Shown piece after piece: positions 1-6,198 of a DNA stretch of 6,198 nt (position 1 is its first letter; every line of letters starts with the position of its first letter). Source of the DNA: an uncultured Clostridia bacterium (lineage in GTDB: Bacteria > Bacillota > Clostridia > Oscillospirales > CAG-272); the NCBI GenBank assembly GCA_946404295.1, contig CAMJDE010000119.1, positions 1 through 6,198 of the forward strand, read 5' to 3'. The position numbers were made by a program, and so were the translations under genes. Below the pieces are notes generated by a model that was given only the letters and a program-made list of their open reading frames with translations, was not told where the DNA came from and made no database searches.

Positions 1-1
1 C

Positions 2-3000
2 GCCGGGAGCGGAACGGTCCTTTCGCCCGGCTCGATCCTCTCGCCCGACGTCCTCTCCGAGATCCTTGCGGAGAACGGCTACCGCCGGGTCGACACGGTC
101 GAGAGCGCCGGGCAGTTCGCCCGGCGCGGCGGGATCGTCGACGTCTTTCCGGGCGGGGAACCCGCCCCCCTGCGTCTTGATTTCTTCGGCGACGAGGTGG
201 ACCGCGTCTGCCGCTTCGATCCCCTGACCCAGAGGATCACCGAAACGGTTTCGGACCCCTTCACGCTGCTGCCCGCCCGCGAGATCCTGCCCACCCCCGA
301 CGCGCTTGCCAAGGTGCGCGAGGTGGTAAAGGCGGAACTCGCGAAACTCCCCGCGCCGACCCGGACGGGGAAGGGCAAGACCTTTGCCGCCGACCCCGAC
401 GCCGACGCCAAACTCCACGCCCGCGAGGTCTACGCCGCGGAGCTTTCCGCGCTCGAAGGCGGGACCGACCTCTCCTTCCTTGACAAATATCTGCCGCTCG
501 TCTGCCCCGACGCGTCCACCCTCCCCGACTTCCTTTCGGGGAAGGGGCATCCCCTGATCTTCCTGCTTGGGACGAACGAGGTGCGCGAGCGTTTCGAGGG
601 GCAGTCCGCCCTCGTGCTTGAAACGCTGAAAAACCTGCTGGATTCGGGCTTGATGGTCGGAAAATACGCGATCACCCCGCCCACCGTCGCCGCGCTCGAC
701 CGCCTGCTCTCGTCGGCGGTCCCGGTCCACGTCAACCCCTTCGGCGGCGGGATCGGCGCGACGCGCCTCGCCGGGCTCTTCGGCTTCCGTTGTCGCCGCA
801 CGGTGTCCTACGCCGGGCGGTTCGAGATGCTTTCGGAGGAGGTCGGTTCCTTCCTTGCGGGCGGTTACCGCATCCTGCTTCTCGCGGGCTCCGACGCCGA
901 AGCCGACGCGCTCGCGGAGTCGCTTCGCGAACGCGATCTGCCCGCCCGCCGCGCCGGGTCCGACGCGATCCCCGACGCCGAAACGGTCCCCGCGGGGGTG
1001 ATCACCGTCGGGGTCGGGACCGTCTCTTCGGGCTACGAACTGATGAACGCGCGGATCGCGGTGCTGACCACCCGCACCGACGAGGAACGCGCCGAAGCCG
1101 TCCGCAAACGGCAGCAGAAGCCCCGTCACAAGGCGGCGGCGGGAAAGCGGATCCTCTCCTACGCCGACCTCTCCGAGGGCGACTACGTCGTTCACGCCAA
1201 TTACGGTATCGGTATCTTCGAGGGGATCGAGACCATGACGGTCGCCGGGGCGACCCGCGACTATATCGCGATCCGCTACGCGGGGACCGACAAACTGTTT
1301 CTTCCCGCCGAACGGCTCGAGATGATCTCGCGCTATATCGGCGCGAAATCCGAGGACGGAACGGTCAGACTGTCCCGCCTCGGCGGCCCCGAATGGGGCA
1401 AAGCGAAGGCGAAAGCCAAGACGGCTGCGAAGGAAATGGCGAAGGAACTGATCGACCTTTACGCCCGCCGCCAGCGCCGCCCCGGCTTCTCGTTCTCGCC
1501 CGACTGCGAGATGGAACGCGAGTTCGCCGACGCCTTCGAGTTCGAGGAGACCGAGTCGCAGACCGAGGCGATCCGGGAGATCAAATCCGATATGCTCCGC
1601 CCCGTGCCGATGGATCGGCTGCTCTGCGGGGACGTCGGATACGGCAAGACCGAGGTTGCCCTTCGCGCCGCCTTCAAGGCGATCGTGTCGGGCAAGCAGG
1701 TCGCGATTCTCGTTCCGACCACCATCCTCGCGCTCCAGCACTACCAGACCGCGCTCTCGCGGATGCGGGGCTTCCCCGTGACGGTCGAAATGCTCTCGCG
1801 CTTCCGCACCCCGAAGGAAACGGCGGCGATCCTCCGCCGTCTCAAACGCGGCGAGATCGACCTGATCGTCGGGACGCACGCCCTGCTCGGCGCGAACGTC
1901 TCTTTTCGCGATCTCGGATTGCTCGTCGTCGACGAGGAACAGCGGTTCGGCGTCGCGCAGAAGGAAAAACTGAAGAAACTCGCCTCCGACGTCGACGTCC
2001 TTACCCTGACCGCCACGCCCATCCCGCGCACCCTGAATATGGCGATGAGCGGTATCCGCGATATGTCGATCCTCGACGAGGCGCCGGGCGACCGCCATCC
2101 CGTCGAGACCTTCGTCCTCGCGCACGACGACGTCGTGATCGGCGAGGCGATGAGACGGGAACTGTCGCGCGGCGGGCAGGTGCTCTACCTTTACAACAAG
2201 ATCGACGACATCGATATCGTTGCCGGGCGCGTCAAACGGATGCTGCCCGAGGCGCGGGTCGCCTACGCCCACGGGCGGATGGACAAGGACGAACTCGAGG
2301 ACATCTGGCAGTCGCTCGTCCGCGGCGAGATTGATATTCTGGTCTGCACCACCATCGTCGAGACCGGGGTCGACCTCCCGAACGCCAACACGCTGATCAT
2401 CGAGAACGCCGATCGGATGGGGCTCTCGCAGCTTCACCAGATCAGAGGCCGCGTCGGGCGGAGCAGCCGCCACGCCTACGCCTATTTCACCTTCCGCCCC
2501 GGCAAGGCGCTCTCCGAGATCGCGGTCAAGCGGCTTTCCGCCATCCGGGAGTACGCCGAGTTCGGCGCGGGCTTCAAGATCGCGCTCCGCGACCTCGAGA
2601 TCCGCGGGGCGGGGAATCTGCTCGGCGCCGAACAGCACGGGCACATCGATCAGGTCGGCTACGACCTCTATATCCGGCTCCTGAACGAGGCGATCCTCGA
2701 GGAGCAGGGGAAGGTCGCTCCCGCGATCAGCGAGGCGAAGATCGAGTACCCCGATTCGGCGCACATCCCCTCGTCCTATATCCCGCTTTCGGCGCACCGG
2801 ATGGAGATGTATAAGAAGATCTCCCTGATCCAGACCGAGGACGACCAGAACGACGTTCTCTCGGAGTTCCGCGAACGCTTCGGCGAACCGCCGCGGGAGA
2901 CCCGGCGTCTGCTCTGGCTCTCGCTGCTCCGTGCCGCCGCCTCGCGCATAGGTCTTGCGCGCGTCGAGTTCAGGGGGCGGGAGGTCAAGTTCGTCACCCG

Positions 3001-3205
3001 CGGCGTCGGCGACCTCTCGGTCTGGGCGGTCGTGTTTTCCGAACGGCAGGGGCTCCGCTTCGGCGGCGGGCGCAGCGACGCCGGCGTGTTTCTCAAACTC
3101 GCGGGCGGCGAGGACGGAAGCGAGGCGGCGACCCGCGTCCTGCTCCTCTACGAAGAGAAAAAGAAAGAACTACACCCCGACGGGGAAGAAACGGGAGGCA
3201 AATGA
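2..3205 (+). CDS. mfd: Transcription-repair coupling factor Mfd (5'-truncated by window edge)
   Basis: Mfd is a cytoplasmic ATP-driven DNA translocase that removes RNA polymerase stalled at lesions and recruits UvrA. The frame is open from base 2, giving 1067 visible residues; alignment by eye to E. coli Mfd suggests about 123 residues are missing. The UvrB-like domain retains R42, R58 and F62, matching the E. coli UvrA-contact residues R165, R181 and F185 as I recall them. The RNA polymerase interaction domain spans about 385-460 (GDYVVHANYGIG at 393-404). The RecG-like motor follows: Walker A GDVGYGKT at 543-550, DEEQ at 644-647, TATP at 670-673 and QLHQIRGRVGRS at 810-821. The C-terminal TRCF regulatory domain begins near 915 (IPSSYIPLSAHRMEMYKKI). 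No insertion or frameshift is visible. The stop overlaps the next start by ATGA, suggesting translational coupling. A GTG at 197 lies mid-domain and is not the true start. Confidence 0.98.
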   Translation, partial: AGSGTVLSPGSILSPDVLSEILAENGYRRVDTVESAGQFARRGGIVDVFPGGEPAPLRLDFFGDEVDRVCRFDPLTQRITETVSDPFTLLPAREILPTPDALAKVREVVKAELAKLPAPTRTGKGKTFAADPDADAKLHAREVYAAELSALEGGTDLSFLDKYLPLVCPDASTLPDFLSGKGHPLIFLLGTNEVRERFEGQSALVLETLKNLLDSGLMVGKYAITPPTVAALDRLLSSAVPVHVNPFGGGIGATRLAGLFGFRCRRTVSYAGRFEMLSEEVGSFLAGGYRILLLAGSDAEADALAESLRERDLPARRAGSDAIPDAETVPAGVITVGVGTVSSGYELMNARIAVLTTRTDEERAEAVRKRQQKPRHKAAAGKRILSYADLSEGDYVVHANYGIGIFEGIETMTVAGATRDYIAIRYAGTDKLFLPAERLEMISRYIGAKSEDGTVRLSRLGGPEWGKAKAKAKTAAKEMAKELIDLYARRQRRPGFSFSPDCEMEREFADAFEFEETESQTEAIREIKSDMLRPVPMDRLLCGDVGYGKTEVALRAAFKAIVSGKQVAILVPTTILALQHYQTALSRMRGFPVTVEMLSRFRTPKETAAILRRLKRGEIDLIVGTHALLGANVSFRDLGLLVVDEEQRFGVAQKEKLKKLASDVDVLTLTATPIPRTLNMAMSGIRDMSILDEAPGDRHPVETFVLAHDDVVIGEAMRRELSRGGQVLYLYNKIDDIDIVAGRVKRMLPEARVAYAHGRMDKDELEDIWQSLVRGEIDILVCTTIVETGVDLPNANTLIIENADRMGLSQLHQIRGRVGRSSRHAYAYFTFRPGKALSEIAVKRLSAIREYAEFGAGFKIALRDLEIRGAGNLLGAEQHGHIDQVGYDLYIRLLNEAILEEQGKVAPAISEAKIEYPDSAHIPSSYIPLSAHRMEMYKKISLIQTEDDQNDVLSEFRERFGEPPRETRRLLWLSLLRAAASRIGLARVEFRGREVKFVTRGVGDLSVWAVVFSERQGLRFGGGRSDAGVFLKLAGGEDGSEAATRVLLLYEEKKKELHPDGEETGGK
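3193..3198 (+). promoter_or_regulatory. Ribosome binding site inside the mfd 3' end (decides between two ATGs)
   Basis: GGGAGG lies 3 nt before the ATG at 3202 and 6 nt before the immediately following in-frame ATG at 3205. The spacing favours the second ATG. In that case the overlap with the mfd stop would be TGATG (1 nt) rather than ATGA (4 nt). The protein changes by only one Met. Confidence 0.6.
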
Positions 3206-3891
3206 TGAACGGAACGACAACCCCGACCTCGACCGACCGCGGCAGCCGGATCTTCATTTCGGTCGTGCTCGCGCTGCTTTGCGCCCTGATCCTTTCGGCT
3301 GTCGTCGTGCCTCTCGCGGTTTTTCGCTCGCGCGGCGAGGTGATGGTCTCCTACGGGAGCGTGACCGTCCGGCGCGATCTCTACCTGTATTGGCTCTCGG
3401 CGTGTAAATACGACTACCTGAAAGATCAGATCCGCGCCGGGATCGACGCGACCGATACCCCCGCCTACTGGAACGGGACGACTCCCGACGGGATCACCCG
3501 CGCCGAGGACGTGCGCGCGAAGGCGGACGCGTGGATCAAACGCGTCGTGTTCTCCGCCGCCTGCTTCGAGGAGGAGGGGGGCGTTCTGAACGAGAAGCAG
3601 AGCGCCGACCTCGCGGGGGCGTACGAACGTCTTTTGCAGTACGAACTATCCGATAAGAAGGCGTTCGACGCAGCGGCGAAGCCGCTCGGATTCCGCTACT
3701 CGACCGTCCGCCGCGCTCTCTTCTGGCAGACCGAGGGCGAGATCTACGTCAGTCCGCTCAGCGACGACGGATTTGCCGCCTTCTGCGCCCTCGCCGAAAG
3801 CGAGGTCGAGATCCGGAGCGCCGCGTCGAAAATCGACGTTGCGTCGATCGGTACCGACGCGCGGCTTTACAGCCCCGCTTTCTTGCCGTAA
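3202..3891 (+). CDS. Membrane-anchored SurA-N/PrsA-like protein without a parvulin domain
   Basis: A 229-residue protein with a short polar N-terminus, one hydrophobic segment at about 17-41 (no lipobox cysteine placed as in lipoprotein PrsA), and a mostly helical extracytoplasmic part. The segment after the anchor (EVMVSYGSVTVRRDLYLYWL, 46-65) resembles the start of SurA-N/PrsA chaperone domains. The pattern W90-N-G-T-T, a helix with DAWIKRVVF, then LGFRYSTVRRALFWQTEGEIYV (163-182 and on) resembles the N-terminal half of clostridial foldases often found next to mfd; this is recalled, not searched. Those proteins usually run beyond 300 residues with a C-terminal peptidyl-prolyl isomerase domain. 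Here the chain ends soon after the chaperone-like part, with no catalytic remnant before the next gene's RBS. A role in folding secreted proteins is inferred; it could be an unrelated membrane protein. The gene is probably cotranscribed with mfd. Confidence 0.72.
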   Translation: MMNGTTTPTSTDRGSRIFISVVLALLCALILSAVVVPLAVFRSRGEVMVSYGSVTVRRDLYLYWLSACKYDYLKDQIRAGIDATDTPAYWNGTTPDGITRAEDVRAKADAWIKRVVFSAACFEEEGGVLNEKQSADLAGAYERLLQYELSDKKAFDAAAKPLGFRYSTVRRALFWQTEGEIYVSPLSDDGFAAFCALAESEVEIRSAASKIDVASIGTDARLYSPAFLP

Positions 3892-3894
3892 ACG

Positions 3895-3901
3895 AAAGGA
3901 G
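3895..3901 (+). promoter_or_regulatory. Ribosome binding site selecting a TTG start
   Basis: AAAGGAG is followed 8 nt later by TTG at 3910. No in-frame ATG exists nearby; the ATG at 3915 is in another frame. The TTG gives a protein beginning MKCLILAAGYATRL, the expected start of this enzyme family, so the TTG start is well supported. Confidence 0.85.
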
Positions 3902-3909
3902 AACGTAGT

Positions 3910-4647
3910 TTGAAATGCCTGATCCTCGCGGCGGGATACGCCACCCGGCTCTACCCGCTGACCGAAAATTACCCGAAACCCCTCCTCAAAGTGGGGGATA
4001 AGACCATCCTCGACCACCTGCTCGACGACCTCGCCGGGACCGGGGAGATCGACGGCTACGTCGTGATCTCCAATCATAAGTTTGCCCCGCACTTCAACGA
4101 ATGGGCGGAAAAGAACCCCCTTCCGATCACCGTCCTCGACGACGGAACGACGACCAACGAGGGACGGCTGGGCGCCGTGCGCGACGTGGCGTTCGCGATC
4201 CGCGAACTCTCGCTCGACGACGAATTGCTGGTCGTCGCGGGCGACAACCTGCTCGACTTTTCGCTTTCGCGGTTTCTTACCTACTTCCGGGGGAAGGGCG
4301 CCTCGTCGGTACTTCGCTACTACGAGCCGGCGATCGAACGGCTGAAAAAGTGCGGCGTGCTCGAGATCGACGGAACCGACCGCATCCTCTCGATGCGGGA
4401 GAAGCCCGCCGAACCGAAGTCGCATTGGTGCTGTCCGCCCTTCTACTGCTTTACGCGGGAGGACGCCGGGCGCTTTGACGAGGGGATCCTTGCGGGCTGC
4501 GGCGTCGACGCGCCGGGCAGTTTCATCGCGTGGCTCTCTTCGGTCTCCCCGGTCTACGCGATGGAGATGCCGGGCAGCCGCTACGACATCGGCGACCTGA
4601 AAAGTTACGAAGAAGTTCAGAAAAAATACAGGGGGATCACGAAATGA
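3910..4647 (+). CDS. Sugar-1-phosphate nucleotidyltransferase (NTP_transferase family)
   Basis: A cytoplasmic enzyme of 245 residues expected to join a sugar 1-phosphate to an NTP, giving an NDP-sugar and pyrophosphate. The signature LAAGYATRLYPLT at 6-18 is the nucleotide-binding loop, with PKPLLKVGDK at 22-31 following. VVAGDN at 108-113 carries the probable metal-binding Asp112. REKP at 163-166 and SRYDIGD at 223-229 complete the fold, with Asp226 a candidate second metal ligand. The length fits the short single-domain class with no C-terminal hexapeptide repeats, so no acyltransferase fusion. The loop reads AAGYATR instead of the commoner GGxGTR of RmlA/GalU, so base and sugar specificity cannot be assigned by analogy to those. 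The start is TTG with a good RBS. The stop overlaps the epimerase start by ATGA, implying coupled synthesis and probably a shared pathway. Confidence 0.93.
   Translation: MKCLILAAGYATRLYPLTENYPKPLLKVGDKTILDHLLDDLAGTGEIDGYVVISNHKFAPHFNEWAEKNPLPITVLDDGTTTNEGRLGAVRDVAFAIRELSLDDELLVVAGDNLLDFSLSRFLTYFRGKGASSVLRYYEPAIERLKKCGVLEIDGTDRILSMREKPAEPKSHWCCPPFYCFTREDAGRFDEGILAGCGVDAPGSFIAWLSSVSPVYAMEMPGSRYDIGDLKSYEEVQKKYRGITK
4631..4636 (+). promoter_or_regulatory. Ribosome binding site fixing the epimerase start
   Basis: GGGGGA sits 7 nt before ATG 4644, inside the end of the nucleotidyltransferase gene. This supports ATG 4644 over start codons further upstream in the same frame, which would add about 38 residues unrelated to the Rossmann fold and would overlap the preceding gene extensively. 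Confidence 0.65.
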
Positions 4648-5717
4648 TCGCACCGAATCTCACGCTTGACAACCAGACGATCCTCGTGACCGGCGCCGCC
4701 GGCTTTATCGGCGCGAACCTCGCGCGGGGGCTGATCGAAACCGAAAAAGGCGTCACCGTCGTCGGCTTCGACAACGTCAACGACTACTACGACGTCGGGA
4801 TCAAGGAGTCGCGGCTCCGCGAGATCGAAAAGACGGCGGCGGCGCACCCCGCCAACCGCTGGATCTTCATCCGCGGCGACCTCGCCGACGCGGCCGCCGT
4901 CGACGCGCTCTTCCGGGAATACCGTCCGGGCGTGGTCGTCAATTTAGCCGCGCAGGCGGGCGTCCGCTACTCGATCGACCATCCCGACGTGTATCTTTCG
5001 AGCAACGTGATCGGCTTTTATAATATCCTCGAGGCGTGCCGCCGCTATCCCGTGTCGCACCTCGTCTACGCCTCCTCGTCCTCGGTCTACGGCTCGAACA
5101 GAAAGGTGCCGTATTCGACCGACGACAAGGTCGACGATCCCGTTTCGCTCTACGCCGCGACCAAGAAATCGAACGAACTGTTCGCCCACGCCTACGCGAA
5201 ACTCTACAACATTCCGTCAACCGGGCTCCGCTTCTTCACGGTCTACGGACCCGCGGGGCGCCCCGATATGGCGTATTTCGGCTTCACCGACAAACTCGTC
5301 CGGGGGGAGAAGATCAGGATCTTCAACTACGGGAACTGCAAGCGTGATTTCACCTACGTCGACGACGTCGTCGAGGGGATCCGCCGCGTCACGGTGCGCG
5401 CCCCCGAAAAGAAAAACGGCGAGGACGGGCTTCCGATCCCGCCCGTCCGGCTCTACAACATCGGGAACAGCCACCCAGAAAACCTGCTTGACTTCGTTTC
5501 GATTTTGCAGGAAGAGCTGATCCGCGCGGGCGTGCTTCCCGCCGACTACGATTTCGACTCTCACAAGGAACTCGTTCCGATGCAGCCGGGCGACGTCCCG
5601 ACCACTTTCGCCGACACGACCCCGCTCGAAACCGATACCGGATTCCGCCCTCACACCCCGCTCCGCGACGGGCTTCGCCGCTTCGCCGAGTGGTACCGGG
5701 CGTATTACCTGAAATAA
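4644..5717 (+). CDS. NAD-dependent epimerase, UDP-glucuronate 4-epimerase group
   Basis: A 357-residue extended short-chain dehydrogenase that probably interconverts UDP-glucuronate and UDP-galacturonate using tightly bound NAD+. The Rossmann NAD loop is TGAAGFIG at 16-23. GFDNVNDYYDVGIKESRL at 41-58 is typical of UDP-glucuronate epimerases rather than GalE. VNLAAQAGVRYS at 99-110, the serine stretch ASSSSVYG at 143-150 (catalytic Ser/Thr) and Y170-A-A-T-K174 form the active site. R196-F-F-T-V-Y-G-P with GRPDMA at 205-210, KRDFTYVDD at 233-241, YNIGNS at 271-276 and MQPGDVP at 313-319 line the substrate half. Many family members have Trp in GPWGRPDM; here position 204 is Ala, a variant I recall from clostridial relatives. 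Substrate assignment is by family resemblance, and related UDP-hexuronate or NDP-hexose substrates remain possible. It is coupled to the nucleotidyltransferase and is the last gene before the hairpin. Confidence 0.93.
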   Translation: MIAPNLTLDNQTILVTGAAGFIGANLARGLIETEKGVTVVGFDNVNDYYDVGIKESRLREIEKTAAAHPANRWIFIRGDLADAAAVDALFREYRPGVVVNLAAQAGVRYSIDHPDVYLSSNVIGFYNILEACRRYPVSHLVYASSSSVYGSNRKVPYSTDDKVDDPVSLYAATKKSNELFAHAYAKLYNIPSTGLRFFTVYGPAGRPDMAYFGFTDKLVRGEKIRIFNYGNCKRDFTYVDDVVEGIRRVTVRAPEKKNGEDGLPIPPVRLYNIGNSHPENLLDFVSILQEELIRAGVLPADYDFDSHKELVPMQPGDVPTTFADTTPLETDTGFRPHTPLRDGLRRFAEWYRAYYLK

Positions 5718-5726
5718 TCCGAAAAA

Positions 5727-5764
5727 AACCGATCTTCCGCCCCGCAAAGGGCGGGGGATCGGTT
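5727..5764. terminator. Strong hairpin between epimerase and ecfT, likely terminator
   Basis: Arms 5727-5742 and 5749-5764 pair over 16 bp without bulges (two adjacent G-U pairs at 5735-5736 with 5755-5756), around the six-base loop CGCAAA. The hairpin starts 10 nt after the epimerase stop, the place for an operon terminator. On the + strand the arm is followed only by CTCGC, so the U tract is limited to the two stem bases plus scattered Us. On the - strand the stem runs into seven consecutive Ts (complement of 5722-5728), the textbook arrangement. It may therefore terminate weakly forward and strongly for antisense transcription. Confidence 0.75.
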
Positions 5765-5787
5765 CTCGCATAGTCCGCATTCAAACG

Positions 5788-5795
5788 AAAGGAGG
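5788..5795 (+). promoter_or_regulatory. Consensus ribosome binding site for ecfT
   Basis: AAAGGAGG, a near-perfect anti-Shine-Dalgarno complement, lies 8 nt before GTG 5804. It supports the GTG start; the next in-frame ATG (5873) would remove most of the first membrane segment. No convincing -35/-10 promoter pair is visible between the hairpin and this site. Confidence 0.85.
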
Positions 5796-5803
5796 AACCC
5801 GCC

Positions 5804-6198
5804 GTGACCTACGCCGACCGCCTGCACCCCTCGACGGTCTTTCTGTTCTATCTCTCGATTCTGGTTCTCACCATGACGGCGACCCATCCCGCGGCTCTCC
5901 TCCCGTTGTTCGTTTGCGCGGTCCTTCTGACCGCCGTGCAGATCGGGTGGAAGCGGACGCTCTTCGGCGTGCCGCTCGCCCTGCTTCTGCTGCTCTCCGT
6001 CGCCGCGATCAACCTGTTTCTCGTCCACCGGGGCGTCCGGATCCTGTTCTTCCTCAACGGCAGACCCGTCACGCTTGAAGCGGGATTTTCGGGACTCTGT
6101 TCGGGCGTGATGATCCTTTCGGTCATTCTCTTCTCGGCGTGCCTGACCCGCTCGCTTCCCGCCGACCGGATGCTCTCGCTGTTTGCGCGTCGGCTTCC
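5804..6198 (+). CDS. ecfT: ECF transporter transmembrane component EcfT/CbiQ-like (3'-truncated by window edge)
   Basis: The first 131 residues of a polytopic membrane protein that starts at GTG and runs off the window; relatives are about 250-270 residues. EcfT couples a substrate-binding S component to the EcfA ATPases for uptake of vitamins or metal ions. Hydrophobic segments lie at about 11-27, 29-47, 52-74 and 99-114. The N-terminal LHPSTVFLFYLSILVLTM, then THPAALLP, and the later FLNGRPVTLEAGFSGLCSG (83-101) followed by SACLTRSLPADRMLSLF (111-127) match the layout of the CbiQ/EcfT family. The C-terminal coupling helices with the Ala-Arg-Gly motifs that contact the ATPases are outside the window. 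No substrate can be inferred, since neither S component nor ATPase genes are in view. It is separated from the upstream operon by the hairpin. Confidence 0.86.
   Translation, partial: MTYADRLHPSTVFLFYLSILVLTMTATHPAALLPLFVCAVLLTAVQIGWKRTLFGVPLALLLLLSVAAINLFLVHRGVRILFFLNGRPVTLEAGFSGLCSGVMILSVILFSACLTRSLPADRMLSLFARRL

Noticed and set aside
790..2334. A 514-codon open frame overlapping mfd on the same strand
   Set aside because: Its translation is dominated by Arg, Pro, Gly and Asp, as expected for a shifted frame of GC-rich coding DNA, and it lies wholly within the well-conserved Mfd frame.
3824..3860. Two adjacent short inverted repeats (CGTCGA/TCGACG with loop AAA, then GCGTCG/CGACGC)
   Set aside because: Six-base stems inside coding sequence, built from the CGTCG/CGACG words that are very frequent throughout this window; no U tract follows. 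Likely composition.
4530..4643. Upstream extension of the epimerase frame to 4530
   Set aside because: It would add 38 residues overlapping the nucleotidyltransferase gene with no family similarity; ATG 4644 has an RBS and the usual ATGA coupling.
3646..4653. A 335-codon open frame on the minus strand, antisense to the foldase-like and nucleotidyltransferase genes
   Set aside because: The translation has no recognisable domain, and the opposite strand encodes a clear nucleotidyltransferase with family motifs and an RBS. High GC makes long antisense frames common.
5361..5372. Perfect 12-bp palindrome GACGACGTCGTC
   Set aside because: It encodes the conserved Asp-Asp-Val-Val of the epimerase with preferred codons, so the symmetry follows from codon use; a similar shorter one occurs in mfd near 2125.
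5765..5787. Possible promoter for ecfT between the hairpin and its RBS (CATAGT as a -10)
   Set aside because: No matching -35 element at proper spacing; the hairpin itself fills the needed position, and the six-base match is too weak to support a call.

Overview
The window looks like a chromosomal segment from a high-G+C, Gram-positive-type bacterium, most plausibly a member of the Clostridia/Bacillota. The reasons are purine-rich AAAGGAGG-type ribosome binding sites, ATGA gene overlaps, GTG/TTG starts, an mfd gene followed by a membrane-anchored foldase-like protein, an ECF-type transporter gene, and an epimerase subfamily I associate with Clostridia. This placement is inference. Third codon positions are overwhelmingly G or C, which explains the many long shadow reading frames.

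Layout, all genes on the + strand. (1) 2-3205: the 3' portion of mfd, the transcription-repair coupling factor; about 120 N-terminal residues lie outside the window. (2) 3202-3891: a 229-residue single-pass membrane protein that resembles the N-terminal half of clostridial PrsA/SurA-type foldases but has no parvulin domain. (3) 3910-4647: a sugar nucleotidyltransferase starting at TTG. (4) 4644-5717: an NAD-dependent sugar epimerase of the UDP-glucuronate 4-epimerase group. (5) 5727-5764: a strong 16-bp hairpin. (6) 5804-6198: the first half of an EcfT/CbiQ-type transporter transmembrane protein, cut by the window end.

Genes 1 to 4 are packed with overlaps of 4 nt or gaps of 18 nt and look like one transcription unit ending at the hairpin. 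Genes 3 and 4 form a translationally coupled sugar-nucleotide pair, probably supplying an activated sugar (possibly UDP-galacturonate) for a surface polymer or glycolipid. Their link to mfd may be only shared transcription. ecfT opens a new unit. I see no RNA genes, mobile elements, CRISPR arrays or clear promoters. The content is mostly familiar; the points worth a second look are the foldase-like protein without a catalytic domain, the orientation of the hairpin's U tract, and the sugar-nucleotide pair behind mfd.
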